Origin: VXNE01 sp965203615
GTDB lineage: Bacteria > Pseudomonadota > Gammaproteobacteria > Pseudomonadales > Azotimanducaceae
Assembly (NCBI GenBank): GCA_965203615.1
Contig: OZ241900.1
Coordinates: 4,464,001 to 4,528,000 of the forward strand
Reading direction: 5' to 3'
DNA length: 64,000 nucleotides
In this document: piece by piece, positions 53,301 to 62,050 of the stretch
How the letters are laid out: the number at the start of each line of letters is the position of its first letter
How positions within the stretch are numbered: the stretch's first letter is position 1
Position numbers and translations under genes: made by a program
The notes under the pieces: model-generated
Told to the model about the DNA's origin: nothing
Database searches by the model: none
Seen by the model: the letters and a program-made list of their open reading frames with translations, nothing else

Positions 53301-56300
53301 GGGCGCGACGGGCTACGAACTGCAGGAAAAGGTCGGCACAGGCGACTGGTCGAAGTCGAAGAGCTTGACGGCGACGACGAAGAGCTACACCGACCAGACG
53401 CCGGCCATCTACATGTACCGGGTTCGAGCCTGCGCCGGGTCGGACAACTGCGGCGAGTGGTCGTCGACCGAGACAACGAAGGTGCCGCCCGGGGCGCCGG
53501 CGCTGACGGTTCCGGCGACGGATTCCGATGGTAGCTACGCGGTGACCTGGACGGCCCCTTCGGGCGCGACGAACTACGAACTGCAGGAGAAAGTCGGAAC
53601 GGACGCCTGGTCGGAGTCGGAGACCCTGAAAACGACATCGAGGGACTACACCGACAAGACCGACGGCACGTTCAGCTACCAAGTGCGGGCCTGCGCCGGG
53701 ACGGGCAACTGCGGGGACTGGTCCCCCACGGAGTCGGTGGAGGTGTCGATCAACAGTGTGCCCGTGGCGGTGGACGACACGGGACGGACGGCGTTCGAGA
53801 CGGCGAAAGTGATCGATGTTCTCGGAAACGACACGGACCCGGACGGCGACGACCTGACGGTGACGGCGGTGACGACCCCGACGAACGGCGCGGCGGCGAT
53901 CACCGCGGACGCGGACGGTGACAACACGCTGGTCACGTACACACCGAATAGCGGCTACTCCGGCGCCGACACTTTCGATTACACGGTTTCCGACGGTACC
54001 GACACCGACACTGGCACCGTGAGCGTGGCGGTGAACGCCCCACCGGTAGCGGTGGAGGACACGGCGCAAACGGCGTTCGAAACGGCGATTGTGATCGAGG
54101 TCCTCGCCAACGACAGCGACGCCGACAGCGACGACCTGACCGTGACGGCGGTCACCACGCCGGCGAACGGCGCGACGGCGATCACCGCGGACGTCGACGG
54201 CGACAACACGCGGGTCACGTACACCCCCCAGCGCATGTATTCCGGCACGGACACGTTCCGCTACACGGTGTCCGACGGCATCGACACGGCCAGCGCCACC
54301 GTGAGCGTGACGGTGAACACGCCGCCGACCGTGGTGGACGACACGGCGCGGACCGCCTTCGAAACGGCGATTGTGATCGAGGTCCTCGCCAACGACAGTG
54401 ACGGGGACGGCGATGACCTGACGGTGTCGGCGGTGACCACGCCGACAAACGGCACGGCGGCGATCACGGCGGACGCCGACGGCGACAACACGCGGGTCAC
54501 GTACACCCCGCAGAGCATCTACTCCGGCACGGACACGTTCGACTACACGGTTTCCGACGGCACGGACACCGGCACCGGCACCGTTTCGGTGACGGTGGAC
54601 GCCCCGACGACCGTGACTGCGTCGTTCGACCAGAGTTCCATCACCCTGGGCGAAAGCGTCACGCTGACCTGGTCGTCGACCAATACCAGCCAATGCAGCG
54701 GGACGCCCTCCATTGATTCGGTGGCGACCTCGGGGACGAAAACGTACACGCCCACGATCACCGGCAGTTTCAGCGTCACGGTGACCTGCACGGGAGCAGG
54801 CGGCAGCGACGAGGACACCGCCAGCGTGACTGTGACACAGGCCCCGACGACCAACAATCCGCCGGTGGCAGTGAACGATAGCGCCGAGACGCCTTTCGGC
54901 ACACCGGTCGAAATTGCAGTCCTTGCCAACGACACGGACGCCGACGGCGACGACCTGACGGTGACGGCCGTGACCACGCCGGCAAACGGCGCTGCGACGA
55001 TCACCAGCGACGCGGACGGCAACAACACGCTGGTCACCTACACACCCCATAGCGGGCACCCGGGCACCGATACGTTCGACTACACGGTCTCCGACGGCGC
55101 GGACACCGACACCGCTACCGTTTCGGTGACGGTGGGCTTCGTGAAGGTGACGCCGAACCCCAGCACCACGGGCAACTACACGCTGTCGTGGCAGGGCTTG
55201 CTGCAGGCCGACAGCTACCGGGTCTCGGAGAGCGTACGCGGCGGCGAGTCCTTGTGGAGCGACCACACGACGACCAGCGTGGAATACACCGGAAAGGCCG
55301 CAGGCGAATACAACTACCTCGTGATGACCTGCGACTCGCGGACGGGGGACGAGATCTGCGAAGAATACGGCCAGGCGACGGCCAGGGTGATCCTGCCGAT
55401 AACCCCCGGCAATCTCCCCTACAGGTCCGGAGTGACCAAGGGCGGCGACGCCTACGTCAACGTACCGATCGCGCCGGTGCCGGGAGTCAACGGGCTCGCG
55501 CCGCGTCTGTCGATCGACTACAGCGGCGGCCGCGAGCGGCACCGGTCGGACCAGGAGCTGCCGGCGGACATGATCGGCTACGGCTGGCGCATCGGCGGAT
55601 TCTCGACTATCCGCCGCTGCGTGAAGGGGAGCGACGACAGCGACGGCATCTCGTTCGATGACACGGACGCGCTGTGCCTGGATGGCGAACCCCTGACGAA
55701 GATCAGCGACCCGGAGGCGGAGGAACCCGAGTACCGCACGGCAAGGGAGAGCTTCGCGAAGGTTGTATTGAAGGAAAGCACGTCGGGCGACTGGTTCGAG
55801 GTGCATTTGCCGGACGGCACGGTGCGCCAGTACGGCAACACCGCCGACAGCCAGCTATGGAAGCCGGCGCGCGAGGCGAGCGGCACCGATCCCGCCGAGC
55901 CGGCGGCACCGTTCCTGTGGTCGATCAACAGGCAGACGGACGCCTTCGGCAACGTCATGAAGTACAAGTACTACAAGGACGACACCAACCTGGCGCGGCA
56001 CCCGAGGAAAATCATCTACGGCGCCGCGGAAGACGCGACGATCGAGTTCGTCTACAAGCCGCGGGACGACCTTGACTCGACACAGGTGGGCAGCTTCTTC
56101 CTCCACCAGCCGCAACGGCTGACCTACATCCATCTGCGACTAGGCGGCACGCTGGTGCGCGACTACCGGCTGGCATACAAGAGAACCAGCGCCGGCCAGG
56201 TGCGCCTGAACGAATTGCAGACGTGCGGGTACCAGCCAAAGGGCGCGTTCGACTGCCTGTCGCCGCTGCAGATCGGCTGGACGGATGCGGCCGGCGGCAC

Positions 56301-59300
56301 CTGGGTCAGCGCATTGACGGACCCCATGGGAGTCGCGACGACGTTCACGATCGCGATGCTAAGGGAGACTGCCGCGCACGACTTCGTGCTGGGTACGAAC
56401 GACACGCCTTTCGGCGCCACGAGCCTTCCGGCCAACACGCGGGCGTTGCCGGCGAAGAATGGCGACGTCAAGCCTGTGGTGACCAGCGTGACGCGCAGCG
56501 ACGGTATCGGCGGTACGCGCCAGACCAGCTACGCGTACCTCGGCCGCGGCGTCGAGAACACGCGCAACTGGGGATTCCTGGGATTCCACGCGATCCGCGA
56601 GACGGACGAGGCGTCGGGCATCGTGACCTACACGCAATACCGCCTCGACTACCCGTACTTCGGCCGCCCCGCGCAGGTGGTGCGGTACAAAGGCAAGTAC
56701 GTGAAACCCACGAGCGCCAGGAAAGCCAAGACGCCGCTGTCGAAGCGCGCGATGCGCTACGCGGAAATGTCGGTGCCGCACACACCGTCGACCGTGACGA
56801 CGACGCTGCCGTACGCGCAGGAGACGATGGAGTGGCTCTACGAGGGCACTTCCACCCTCGGCGTTGTGCAGACCACCGAGACGCTGACGCTGACGCTGCC
56901 TTCCAAATTCGTGACTCAGGTCGTGCGCGAGACGCGCACGGGGCACGCGGCGACCGGCGACGGCGACGGCAGCTCGGAATGGGGCGCCGGCCAGTCGCAC
57001 ACGGTGACCGGCGTCCAGCGGACGACGCAGCAGACGCTGTCGTTCGACAACAGCGAAAGCGACTGGGTGCTGGGCTTCGTCGACGACGTCAGCGTAAAGC
57101 ACTATCGCGGCGACACCCGCGGCACGAGCGTCAAGCTGGACTGGACCGAGACGGTGAACCGCACGCAGATCGCGGGCACGCTCGCGCCGGACGTGGTGAA
57201 GCGTTTCCCGGGCCTCAAGCTCCAGCACAAGACCGACTACGGCTACGACCCGCAGGGCAATCGCAAGACGGCCTCGGAGACCGAAGGAGTGCCGGCGTCG
57301 AACGCCGGAGGGCAATCGTCGCAGACGGCGGATGACTCGGCGCGGACCTGGGAGGTGCGGGAATTTAGCGCGAGCCGCTTCCCGACATCCTGGAAGAACC
57401 CCCTGAATCACACCGAGTACGCGACGCACCACGTGGGCCTCGGCGTGCCGGCGACGACAACGGACGCCAACAACCGGCGCACCTCGTACGCCTACGACGG
57501 CCTCGGCCGCGAGACCTCGCGCACGCGCCATTGGGACAGCGTGACGACGACCAACGACGACGGCACGAAGACGACGGAGGACGTGAAGACGACGACCACC
57601 TACGCGTCGTGCGACGACGCCAACACATGCGGCGCGGTGGAGGCGACGGTCGCCGGCTGCGGCACCCGCTACTCGGTGGCCCCGGTGATGAAGGTGACGA
57701 CATCGGCGCCGGACATGCCGGACTCCACCGCCTACCTGGACATGTTCGGGCGCGCCATCCGCACGTCCGTCGAGGGCTTCGGCGGCGTGGCCCGACGGGT
57801 GGACGTGTTCTACGACGCGCGTGGACGGACCGCGTGCGAGAGCGAGCCCTACCACGTCGGCGACCCGGCGCGCTACACGCGCTACGCGTACGACATCCGC
57901 GACCGGCTGACGGGCGCGACCCGGCCGGACGGCGGCGCGACGGGGGTGGAGTACGCCGCGGCGTCGAACCGGGTCACGGCGACGGTCACGGAGACCGTGA
58001 TGGCCGCGAACGGGAGGGAGGAGCGGGCATCGCGCAAGACGAAGCGCACGCACAACGTGCTCGGCGAGCTGGTGTCGACCATCGAGGGGGCGGCCGAGGC
58101 CGCGTCGGAGCAGGTCACGACGAGCTACGTCTACGACGGCGCCGGGCGGCTCGAGACCGTGACGACCGGCGAGCAGACGACGACGTTCGCCTACGACGCC
58201 GCCGGCAACCGCGAGAGCGTCGCGAACCCGAACCTGGGCGCGACCCTGACCGCGGGCGACGCCATGGTGAGCGTCAAGTTCAAGTACAACGGCCACGGCG
58301 AGCTGACCGAGCGCGAGGACGCGCGCGGCGCCACCCACTACGGCTACGACAAGCTGGGGCGGCGCACATGCGCGGCGGACCGCGGCGGCACGGCGACCTG
58401 GGAGTACGACCCGGCCAACGGCACGGGGCTGCTCAAGCGCCGCAGCTACGACCGGGACACGGTCCTGACGGAGGCCGACAACTGCGCGTTCGGCAGCGAC
58501 TTCGCGGAGACGTACACCTACAACACGGACGCTCGGCTGACGCAGGTGCGGACGGTGATCGTCGACGACCAGAGCCCCGCCGCGCCGACGACGCTGACGC
58601 GCAGCCACGCGTACGACGACTACGGACGGCTCTCGTCGACGACCTACCCGTCGGCGGTGAGGGTCGACCACCAGTACAACGACCGCGGATACCCGTGGAA
58701 GCTGAAGCACGGCGACACGGAGCTCGTGAAGGTGACGGCGCAGACCGCCTACGGCCAGCCGAAGGCGGAGAGCTACGGCAACGGCGTGCGGACGAGCCGG
58801 TCTTACGACAACTTGGGGCGGCTGTCCGACATCGACACGATTCGGCGCGGGGCGACCATCCAGGACAACACCTACGCCTGGCTCAGCGACGGCTCGCTGC
58901 AGAGGCGCACGGCCCGCGCGGGGAGCGGGGTCGGGCGCGAGCACTTCGCCTACGACCATCTGAACCGGCTGAAGAACGCGAGGACCGATTTCCCGGGCTC
59001 GTCGACGCCGAGCCGGACGCTGGCGTTCGACTACGACCGGCACGGCAACCTCACAATCAAGACCGGCGACGTCACGGGCTACGACTACGACCCGGACCTG
59101 GAGACGAACCGGCTGAAGGGGGCGACAATCGGCAACGTGGCGCGCGAGTTCCCGCACGACACGAGCGGCCACATCGAGCGCTACGCCTGCAACGATCCGG
59201 ACGAAAACGACGAGCACGACCCGTGCGCCGGCGTGGACGACACGTTCATCGAGTGGAACGCGCGCGGGCTGGCGGAGAAGGTGACCGTGGGCGAGAGCAA

Positions 59301-60738
59301 GACCGACACCACGCCGACGGCGCGCGACAGCTTCCGTTACGGCCCGGACGGGGCGCGCTACTTCAAGAAGAGCGAGTGGGCGGTCACCTCCGGCGCCACG
59401 ACGACCATGAAGACGTCGCGCAAGTACTACGCGGGCGCGTACGAGAAGACGGTGACGGTCGGCGGCGACACGGTGGAGCGGGTCCGCATCGGCGACTCGG
59501 TGGTGCACGTGAAGACGACCCCCGCGAGCATGATGGCGACGGCGACATCCGCGTTCGAGTACGTGCACCGGGACCACCTGGGCTCGGTGGAGGCGGTGAC
59601 GGACGCATCCGGCAACAAGCTGGTGGTGCTGGGCCACGACCCGTACGGGGAGCGGCGCAAGCCGGACTGGACGGGGCAGCTCACCGAGGCGGAGATCGAA
59701 GCCCTGCTTGGCGCCCACGGCGAGCGCGTGTCGCGGGGATTCACGCGGCACGAGCACCTCGACCGCACCGGACTGATCCACATGAACGGGCGCATGTACG
59801 ACCCGCGCCTGGGGCGGTTCCTGAGCCCGGACCCGATCGTCGGCGATCCCACCTCCAGCCGGTCCTGGAACCTATACAGCTACGCCAGAAACAATCCCTT
59901 GAGCTACGTCGATCCGACCGGGCAGACGGCGCAACCGATAGAGGAGATTGTCGTGACTGGGTGCTGGCGGTGCTGGTCTGAATGGTGGTGGCCTGAACGG
60001 TGGTGGGTGGATCACTTGTCCCGCTGGCGTTCATCGTCGTGGAGCCACTCGCCCATCGATCCGTGGGACTTCGGGCCGGGCTACGGCCTTGCCGAGAGAT
60101 TACGGGCCGAAGGAAAACAGACGCTCCAGGACGTGCACGATAGCGTGGCGAACCAGCCAATGGACCCCGATTGGGCCCGGTCCGACCTAGTCGCGTTGTT
60201 CTCTGCGGGGAGAATCTACGACGATGACAGCGGCGGGCTGCTGAAAGACATGGAAGGGATAGAATACAATCCACAAGATGGGTTCGCGGCGGCGCTTTAC
60301 AAGATTGGCGGCCATTACTACCTGGTGTTCCGGGGTACGCAAGGAGGAAGTCTGCGCAACTGGTGGGCGAACCTCCGCCAAGCGTTGGGATTTCGCTCCT
60401 CGCAATACGACCAGGCCGTCGAATTGGCCAAGGCCGTATACAAAAAGTTGGGGGGCAATGTGACCTTTGTCGGCCATTCGCTCGGCGGCGGCTTGGCGTC
60501 AGCAGCGGCGTTTGCCACCGGCGGCCGGGCCATCACGTTCAATGCAGCGGGCCTGCACTCGCGCTACCGCACGGGCGTACCTGGCGAGATCCGCGCACAC
60601 TACATCCGGGGCGATCCGCTGAGTGTGTTGCAGGACCGCATTCCGTTCCTGCCGGAGGCTGCGGGGGCACGCATCGAGCACAGCTTTCCGTATTCGGGGC
60701 TGGGACGGCACTCCTACAGAGCCTTTCCGAGTTGGTAG
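50326..60738 (+). CDS. Giant secreted Ig/FN3/cadherin-repeat SpvB-Rhs protein with C-terminal class-3 lipase toxin domain
   Basis: About 3470 residues from a TTG at 50326 (GGAG nine bases upstream). A Sec signal ends near ATASWAS. Then come five 80-residue Ig-like repeats (about 126-525), FN3-like and cadherin-like repeats with one more Ig-like copy (about 525-1690), an SpvB-like domain (from about 1695: SGVTKGGDAYVNVPI, GLAPRLSIDYSGG) and a long YD/Rhs shell. The Rhs core signature GRMYDPRLGRFLSPDP is at about 3155 and the boundary motif SYVDPTG at about 3194. The remaining 270 residues are a lipase_3 domain: FRGTQGGSLRNWWANL, Ser3385 in GHSLGGG, Asp3430 in RGDPLS and His3462 in GRHSYRAF, a likely triad. 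There is no PAAR or VgrG part, so it is not a type VI cargo by itself; Sec export plus surface display is inferred. Target lipids are unknown. Confidence 0.88.
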   Translation: MASKIFRTGRIARLAGLAIAVIAMALATASWASITSSENPSTDGSYTISWTGVANAHRYQLYEDRTLVYDHTGTSWTASGKAAGDYEYTVGYCEYIFDEEMCFGSGYTALTVTVSPTPAPTPAPTVSASFDESSITRGESVELTWSSKNASACSGSPSIGSTDTSGTKEYTPASAGKFSVTVTCTGAGGSGSATAGATVIEPRPTVTASFGESSIIRGESVTLTWSSKNASACSGSPSIGSTNRSGTKKYTPANAGKFSVTVTCTGAGGSRKATAEVTVIEPRPTVTASFGESSIIRGESVTLTWSSSNAGACSGEPSIGSTDTSGTKEYTPASAGKFSVTVTCTGEGGEDSATASVPVVPPPVEVSAWFDESSITRGDDVTLNWSSNNASACSGSRSIGSTATSGTKEYTPASAGTFSVTVTCTGEGASDSDTASVTVNEPPPTVDAWFSPGSITLGNSTTLSWSSTNAISCGGSRSIGSTATSGRKSFTPSNTGTFSVTVTCAGAGGRDSDTASATVNPPPAPTLTAPPTDADGSYAVSWTSVPGVTSYQLEERSGTGNFRNVHTGSGTSKNITGRTPKIYTYRVRACVGSSKCGRWSSTRTTKVPPGTPTLTVPGTDADGSYTVSWTSPSGATTYKLQEKSETGNFGDIYGGSGTSTDITGKTDGTYSYRARACAGTGNCGAWSSTKSVAVSINRAPVAVDDTARTPFLTAVEIAVLANDTDAEADDLVVTAVTAPASGTVAITSDDDDNDTRVTYTPRSGHPGSDTFDYTVSDGTATDTGTVSVTVDLVTVTPNPSTTGSYTLSWDGSPLLADRYRVLESAGGGTPAFSYHLGTSAEYSGKISGNYYYTVEACETPLGQLEECAELGHATATVALPPAAPTLTVPATDPDGTYTATWTEPARATSYKLEEKPDGGSFSNVYTGENRSYEITGKPPGIYMYQVQACAVSDNCGDWSSTETTKVPPGVPALTVPATDPDGDYTVTWTAPSGATGYELQEKVGTGDWSKSKSLTATTKSYTDQTPAIYMYRVRACAGSDNCGEWSSTETTKVPPGAPALTVPATDSDGSYAVTWTAPSGATNYELQEKVGTDAWSESETLKTTSRDYTDKTDGTFSYQVRACAGTGNCGDWSPTESVEVSINSVPVAVDDTGRTAFETAKVIDVLGNDTDPDGDDLTVTAVTTPTNGAAAITADADGDNTLVTYTPNSGYSGADTFDYTVSDGTDTDTGTVSVAVNAPPVAVEDTAQTAFETAIVIEVLANDSDADSDDLTVTAVTTPANGATAITADVDGDNTRVTYTPQRMYSGTDTFRYTVSDGIDTASATVSVTVNTPPTVVDDTARTAFETAIVIEVLANDSDGDGDDLTVSAVTTPTNGTAAITADADGDNTRVTYTPQSIYSGTDTFDYTVSDGTDTGTGTVSVTVDAPTTVTASFDQSSITLGESVTLTWSSTNTSQCSGTPSIDSVATSGTKTYTPTITGSFSVTVTCTGAGGSDEDTASVTVTQAPTTNNPPVAVNDSAETPFGTPVEIAVLANDTDADGDDLTVTAVTTPANGAATITSDADGNNTLVTYTPHSGHPGTDTFDYTVSDGADTDTATVSVTVGFVKVTPNPSTTGNYTLSWQGLLQADSYRVSESVRGGESLWSDHTTTSVEYTGKAAGEYNYLVMTCDSRTGDEICEEYGQATARVILPITPGNLPYRSGVTKGGDAYVNVPIAPVPGVNGLAPRLSIDYSGGRERHRSDQELPADMIGYGWRIGGFSTIRRCVKGSDDSDGISFDDTDALCLDGEPLTKISDPEAEEPEYRTARESFAKVVLKESTSGDWFEVHLPDGTVRQYGNTADSQLWKPAREASGTDPAEPAAPFLWSINRQTDAFGNVMKYKYYKDDTNLARHPRKIIYGAAEDATIEFVYKPRDDLDSTQVGSFFLHQPQRLTYIHLRLGGTLVRDYRLAYKRTSAGQVRLNELQTCGYQPKGAFDCLSPLQIGWTDAAGGTWVSALTDPMGVATTFTIAMLRETAAHDFVLGTNDTPFGATSLPANTRALPAKNGDVKPVVTSVTRSDGIGGTRQTSYAYLGRGVENTRNWGFLGFHAIRETDEASGIVTYTQYRLDYPYFGRPAQVVRYKGKYVKPTSARKAKTPLSKRAMRYAEMSVPHTPSTVTTTLPYAQETMEWLYEGTSTLGVVQTTETLTLTLPSKFVTQVVRETRTGHAATGDGDGSSEWGAGQSHTVTGVQRTTQQTLSFDNSESDWVLGFVDDVSVKHYRGDTRGTSVKLDWTETVNRTQIAGTLAPDVVKRFPGLKLQHKTDYGYDPQGNRKTASETEGVPASNAGGQSSQTADDSARTWEVREFSASRFPTSWKNPLNHTEYATHHVGLGVPATTTDANNRRTSYAYDGLGRETSRTRHWDSVTTTNDDGTKTTEDVKTTTTYASCDDANTCGAVEATVAGCGTRYSVAPVMKVTTSAPDMPDSTAYLDMFGRAIRTSVEGFGGVARRVDVFYDARGRTACESEPYHVGDPARYTRYAYDIRDRLTGATRPDGGATGVEYAAASNRVTATVTETVMAANGREERASRKTKRTHNVLGELVSTIEGAAEAASEQVTTSYVYDGAGRLETVTTGEQTTTFAYDAAGNRESVANPNLGATLTAGDAMVSVKFKYNGHGELTEREDARGATHYGYDKLGRRTCAADRGGTATWEYDPANGTGLLKRRSYDRDTVLTEADNCAFGSDFAETYTYNTDARLTQVRTVIVDDQSPAAPTTLTRSHAYDDYGRLSSTTYPSAVRVDHQYNDRGYPWKLKHGDTELVKVTAQTAYGQPKAESYGNGVRTSRSYDNLGRLSDIDTIRRGATIQDNTYAWLSDGSLQRRTARAGSGVGREHFAYDHLNRLKNARTDFPGSSTPSRTLAFDYDRHGNLTIKTGDVTGYDYDPDLETNRLKGATIGNVAREFPHDTSGHIERYACNDPDENDEHDPCAGVDDTFIEWNARGLAEKVTVGESKTDTTPTARDSFRYGPDGARYFKKSEWAVTSGATTTMKTSRKYYAGAYEKTVTVGGDTVERVRIGDSVVHVKTTPASMMATATSAFEYVHRDHLGSVEAVTDASGNKLVVLGHDPYGERRKPDWTGQLTEAEIEALLGAHGERVSRGFTRHEHLDRTGLIHMNGRMYDPRLGRFLSPDPIVGDPTSSRSWNLYSYARNNPLSYVDPTGQTAQPIEEIVVTGCWRCWSEWWWPERWWVDHLSRWRSSSWSHSPIDPWDFGPGYGLAERLRAEGKQTLQDVHDSVANQPMDPDWARSDLVALFSAGRIYDDDSGGLLKDMEGIEYNPQDGFAAALYKIGGHYYLVFRGTQGGSLRNWWANLRQALGFRSSQYDQAVELAKAVYKKLGGNVTFVGHSLGGGLASAAAFATGGRAITFNAAGLHSRYRTGVPGEIRAHYIRGDPLSVLQDRIPFLPEAAGARIEHSFPYSGLGRHSYRAFPSW
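50701..51900 (+). repeat. Five tandem 240-bp repeats encoding Ig-like domains
   Basis: Copies start at 50701, 50941, 51181, 51421 and 51661, an exact 240-bp period with no indels. Each encodes 80 residues with two cysteines (ACSG and VTCTG) likely to form a disulfide. Copies 2 and 3 are nearly identical at DNA level, which points to recent duplication or gene conversion. A sixth, diverged copy is separate at about 54610-54840. Confidence 0.9.
53755..54605 (+). repeat. Three tandem cadherin-like (VCBS-type) repeats of about 283 bp
   Basis: Each unit encodes PVAVDDTxxTAFETA, then VLANDSDADSDDLTV or a variant, then TYTPxSxYSGTDTFDYTVSDG, and has the acidic calcium-binding look of cadherin-like adhesin repeats. 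Single related units are at about 52420-52700 and 54855-55135. They are high in Thr and Asp and probably form the extended stalk. Confidence 0.8.
57560..59626 (+). repeat. Rhs core segment duplicated downstream
   Basis: This segment of the Rhs shell recurs at 61924-64000 with very high identity. From 57688/62050 onward the two are almost colinear, with one in-frame 12-base difference near 59382/63744 (TSGATTTMKTSRK against TTGGMTTNVSKTSRK). The downstream copy reaches the window edge, so the full duplication may be longer. Confidence 0.9.
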
Positions 60739-60761
60739 ACGGAATGCGGCAGGCGAGATAC

Positions 60762-61523
60762 ATGCGGCGTACAATGGCGCAGTTGGCCGTGGCCGGCGCG
60801 CTGGGAATCGAAATGAGCACGGGTTGCGCGGTCCAGCCGGGAGGCGCGGATTACTTCACGACGCCGGAGACGGTGGCGGCGGCCAAGGCGATCCGCCGAG
60901 GCAATGCGAAAGGCCTGGAAAGGATGATCGCCGATGGCCTCGACGTGAATGCGCGGGGACGCGAGGGGATGGACCTGCTGAAGTGGTCCCTCGGCTCGTT
61001 CTGCCTCGAATGCTTCGAGACGCTTTTGGAGCACGGAGCCGACATCGAACGGCCCCCGGCCGGGGAGTACACGGGAAAGATCGAACAGTTGTTCCTGATG
61101 CCCGTTATGCATTTGGCGGCAAAATTGAACGACCCCGCGTACCTGGCCGCGCTGTTGCGACACGGGGGCGATCCGAATGCACTCAACGTGTACGGCGCCA
61201 GGACGATCATCCACGAAGCGATAATGCTCTCTCGGTTGGACAATGTCCGGTTGCTGGTCGAGGCGGGCGCCGACATCAACGCGCGGGCGCGAAGCTCCAT
61301 GATGACACCAGTGCATATGGCGGTGACGGTCAATAAATACGAAATCGCGTACTACCTGCTGGAGCAGGGCGCCGATCCGACGCTGGAGGACGCATTGGAC
61401 TACTCGGTGGCCGATACTATCGGACTATTCAAGAACCGCGGCGTCAACAGCGAGATGCACGATTGGTACCTTAAGGTTGTTGATCATCTGGGGCTAGACC
61501 GGGACGAAGTGACGCTGCCGTGA
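60762..61523 (+). CDS. Ankyrin-repeat lipoprotein, candidate immunity protein
   Basis: 253 residues starting 23 bases after the Rhs stop. The N-terminus MRRTMAQLAVAGALG plus STGC at about residue 20 looks like a lipoprotein signal, which would place it in the periplasm. Ankyrin repeats fill the rest (KAIRRGNAKGLERMIADGLDV, CFETLLEHGADIE, YLAALLRHGGDPNAL, NVRLLVEAGADINARA, AYYLLEQGADPTLED). Many lipase effectors have periplasmic immunity partners encoded next door, and location plus export signal make this the best candidate here. ATG at 60744 or 60774 are alternative starts. Immunity is inferred, not shown. Confidence 0.75.
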   Translation: MRRTMAQLAVAGALGIEMSTGCAVQPGGADYFTTPETVAAAKAIRRGNAKGLERMIADGLDVNARGREGMDLLKWSLGSFCLECFETLLEHGADIERPPAGEYTGKIEQLFLMPVMHLAAKLNDPAYLAALLRHGGDPNALNVYGARTIIHEAIMLSRLDNVRLLVEAGADINARARSSMMTPVHMAVTVNKYEIAYYLLEQGADPTLEDALDYSVADTIGLFKNRGVNSEMHDWYLKVVDHLGLDRDEVTLP

Positions 61524-61549
61524 GGCCCGGGAGCGTGTGCTCCGGGCCC
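61524..61549 (+). terminator. Hairpin directly after the ankyrin gene
   Basis: GGCCCGGGAGC and GCTCCGGGCCC, separated by GTGT, form a strong stem with one bulge immediately after the stop codon. A second hairpin, CCCCGT/ACGGGG, follows at 61558-61575. There is no T-tract, but the pair probably ends the toxin-immunity transcript. Confidence 0.5.
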
Positions 61550-61923
61550 ACTGAGGACCCCGTTGGCTGACGGGGGGCCGAAGGCGCACTGGCCAACTAG
61601 GACACACGCCAAAGTCGTCGCAAGCATCATCGCGGCTAGACGGAGGCCGGCACTTCGCCTTGCACGGCGAGGAAGAAGTGGACTCGTCGCGAGGTTGTCT
61701 CCCGAATGGGCCCACACGATGAGTCCGTCGCCAAGACGGCGACCAACTGTACCTGAAGCGACCGAGCTGCATATGTAAGCCCGTTACCGGGTATCACTGC
61801 TTGAATCCCAGCTTGATTCTTGCGGCAGGTTGGATGCTGTCCCTGTTCGGCTAAACCGCGTCTGCTTCCCCTTCGCTCGCCTTTCGGCTCGCGCCATCTG
61901 CTCCGCTTCGTTTCACCCCATCA
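61550..61923. other. Spacer between the immunity gene and the displaced Rhs segment
   Basis: About 370 bases of lower GC and different word usage from the flanking Rhs DNA. I see no gene, no transposase remnant and no clear target-site duplication. Homology to the main Rhs core begins abruptly near 61924. Confidence 0.5.
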
Positions 61924-62050
61924 GGACGGCGGCGCGACAACGGTCGACGTGAAGACGACCACAACCTACGCCTCGTGCGCCACCAACACCAGCGACGCGG
62001 TGGAAGCCACGGTCGCCAACTGCGGCACCCGCTACTCGGTGCCCCCATGA
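61924..62050 (+). pseudogene. Frameshifted left end of the displaced Rhs copy
   Basis: The frame reads DVKTTTTYASC, then EATVANCGTRYSVPP and a stop at 62048-62050. The matching part of the main gene reads DVKTTTTYASC, EATVAGCGTRYSVAPVMKV without a break. Alignment shows GTGCCCCCATGATG against GTGGCCCCGGTGATG, a one-base deletion. The N-terminal three-quarters of the gene is missing altogether. Confidence 0.75.

Noticed and set aside
53200..55806. An 868-codon minus-strand frame opposite the stalk repeats
   Set aside because: No domain is recognisable and the residue make-up (Arg, His, Val, Gly) is that of a reverse shadow of Thr/Asp-rich repeats.
56359..59781. An 1140-codon open frame on the minus strand opposite the Rhs shell
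   Set aside because: It is antisense to a well-supported Rhs frame, is almost all Arg, Val, Ala and Gly, and recurs in the second copy. It follows from high GC and the YD-repeat codon pattern.
57531..59981. An 816-codon plus-strand frame in the Rhs region, and its twin at 62196-63947
   Set aside because: Both are in a shifted frame relative to the Rhs coding frame, show no YD repeats, and have shadow composition rich in Arg, Gly and Ala.
61550..61923. Insertion sequence between the ankyrin gene and the orphan Rhs copy
   Set aside because: No transposase frame, terminal inverted repeats or target duplication could be found.
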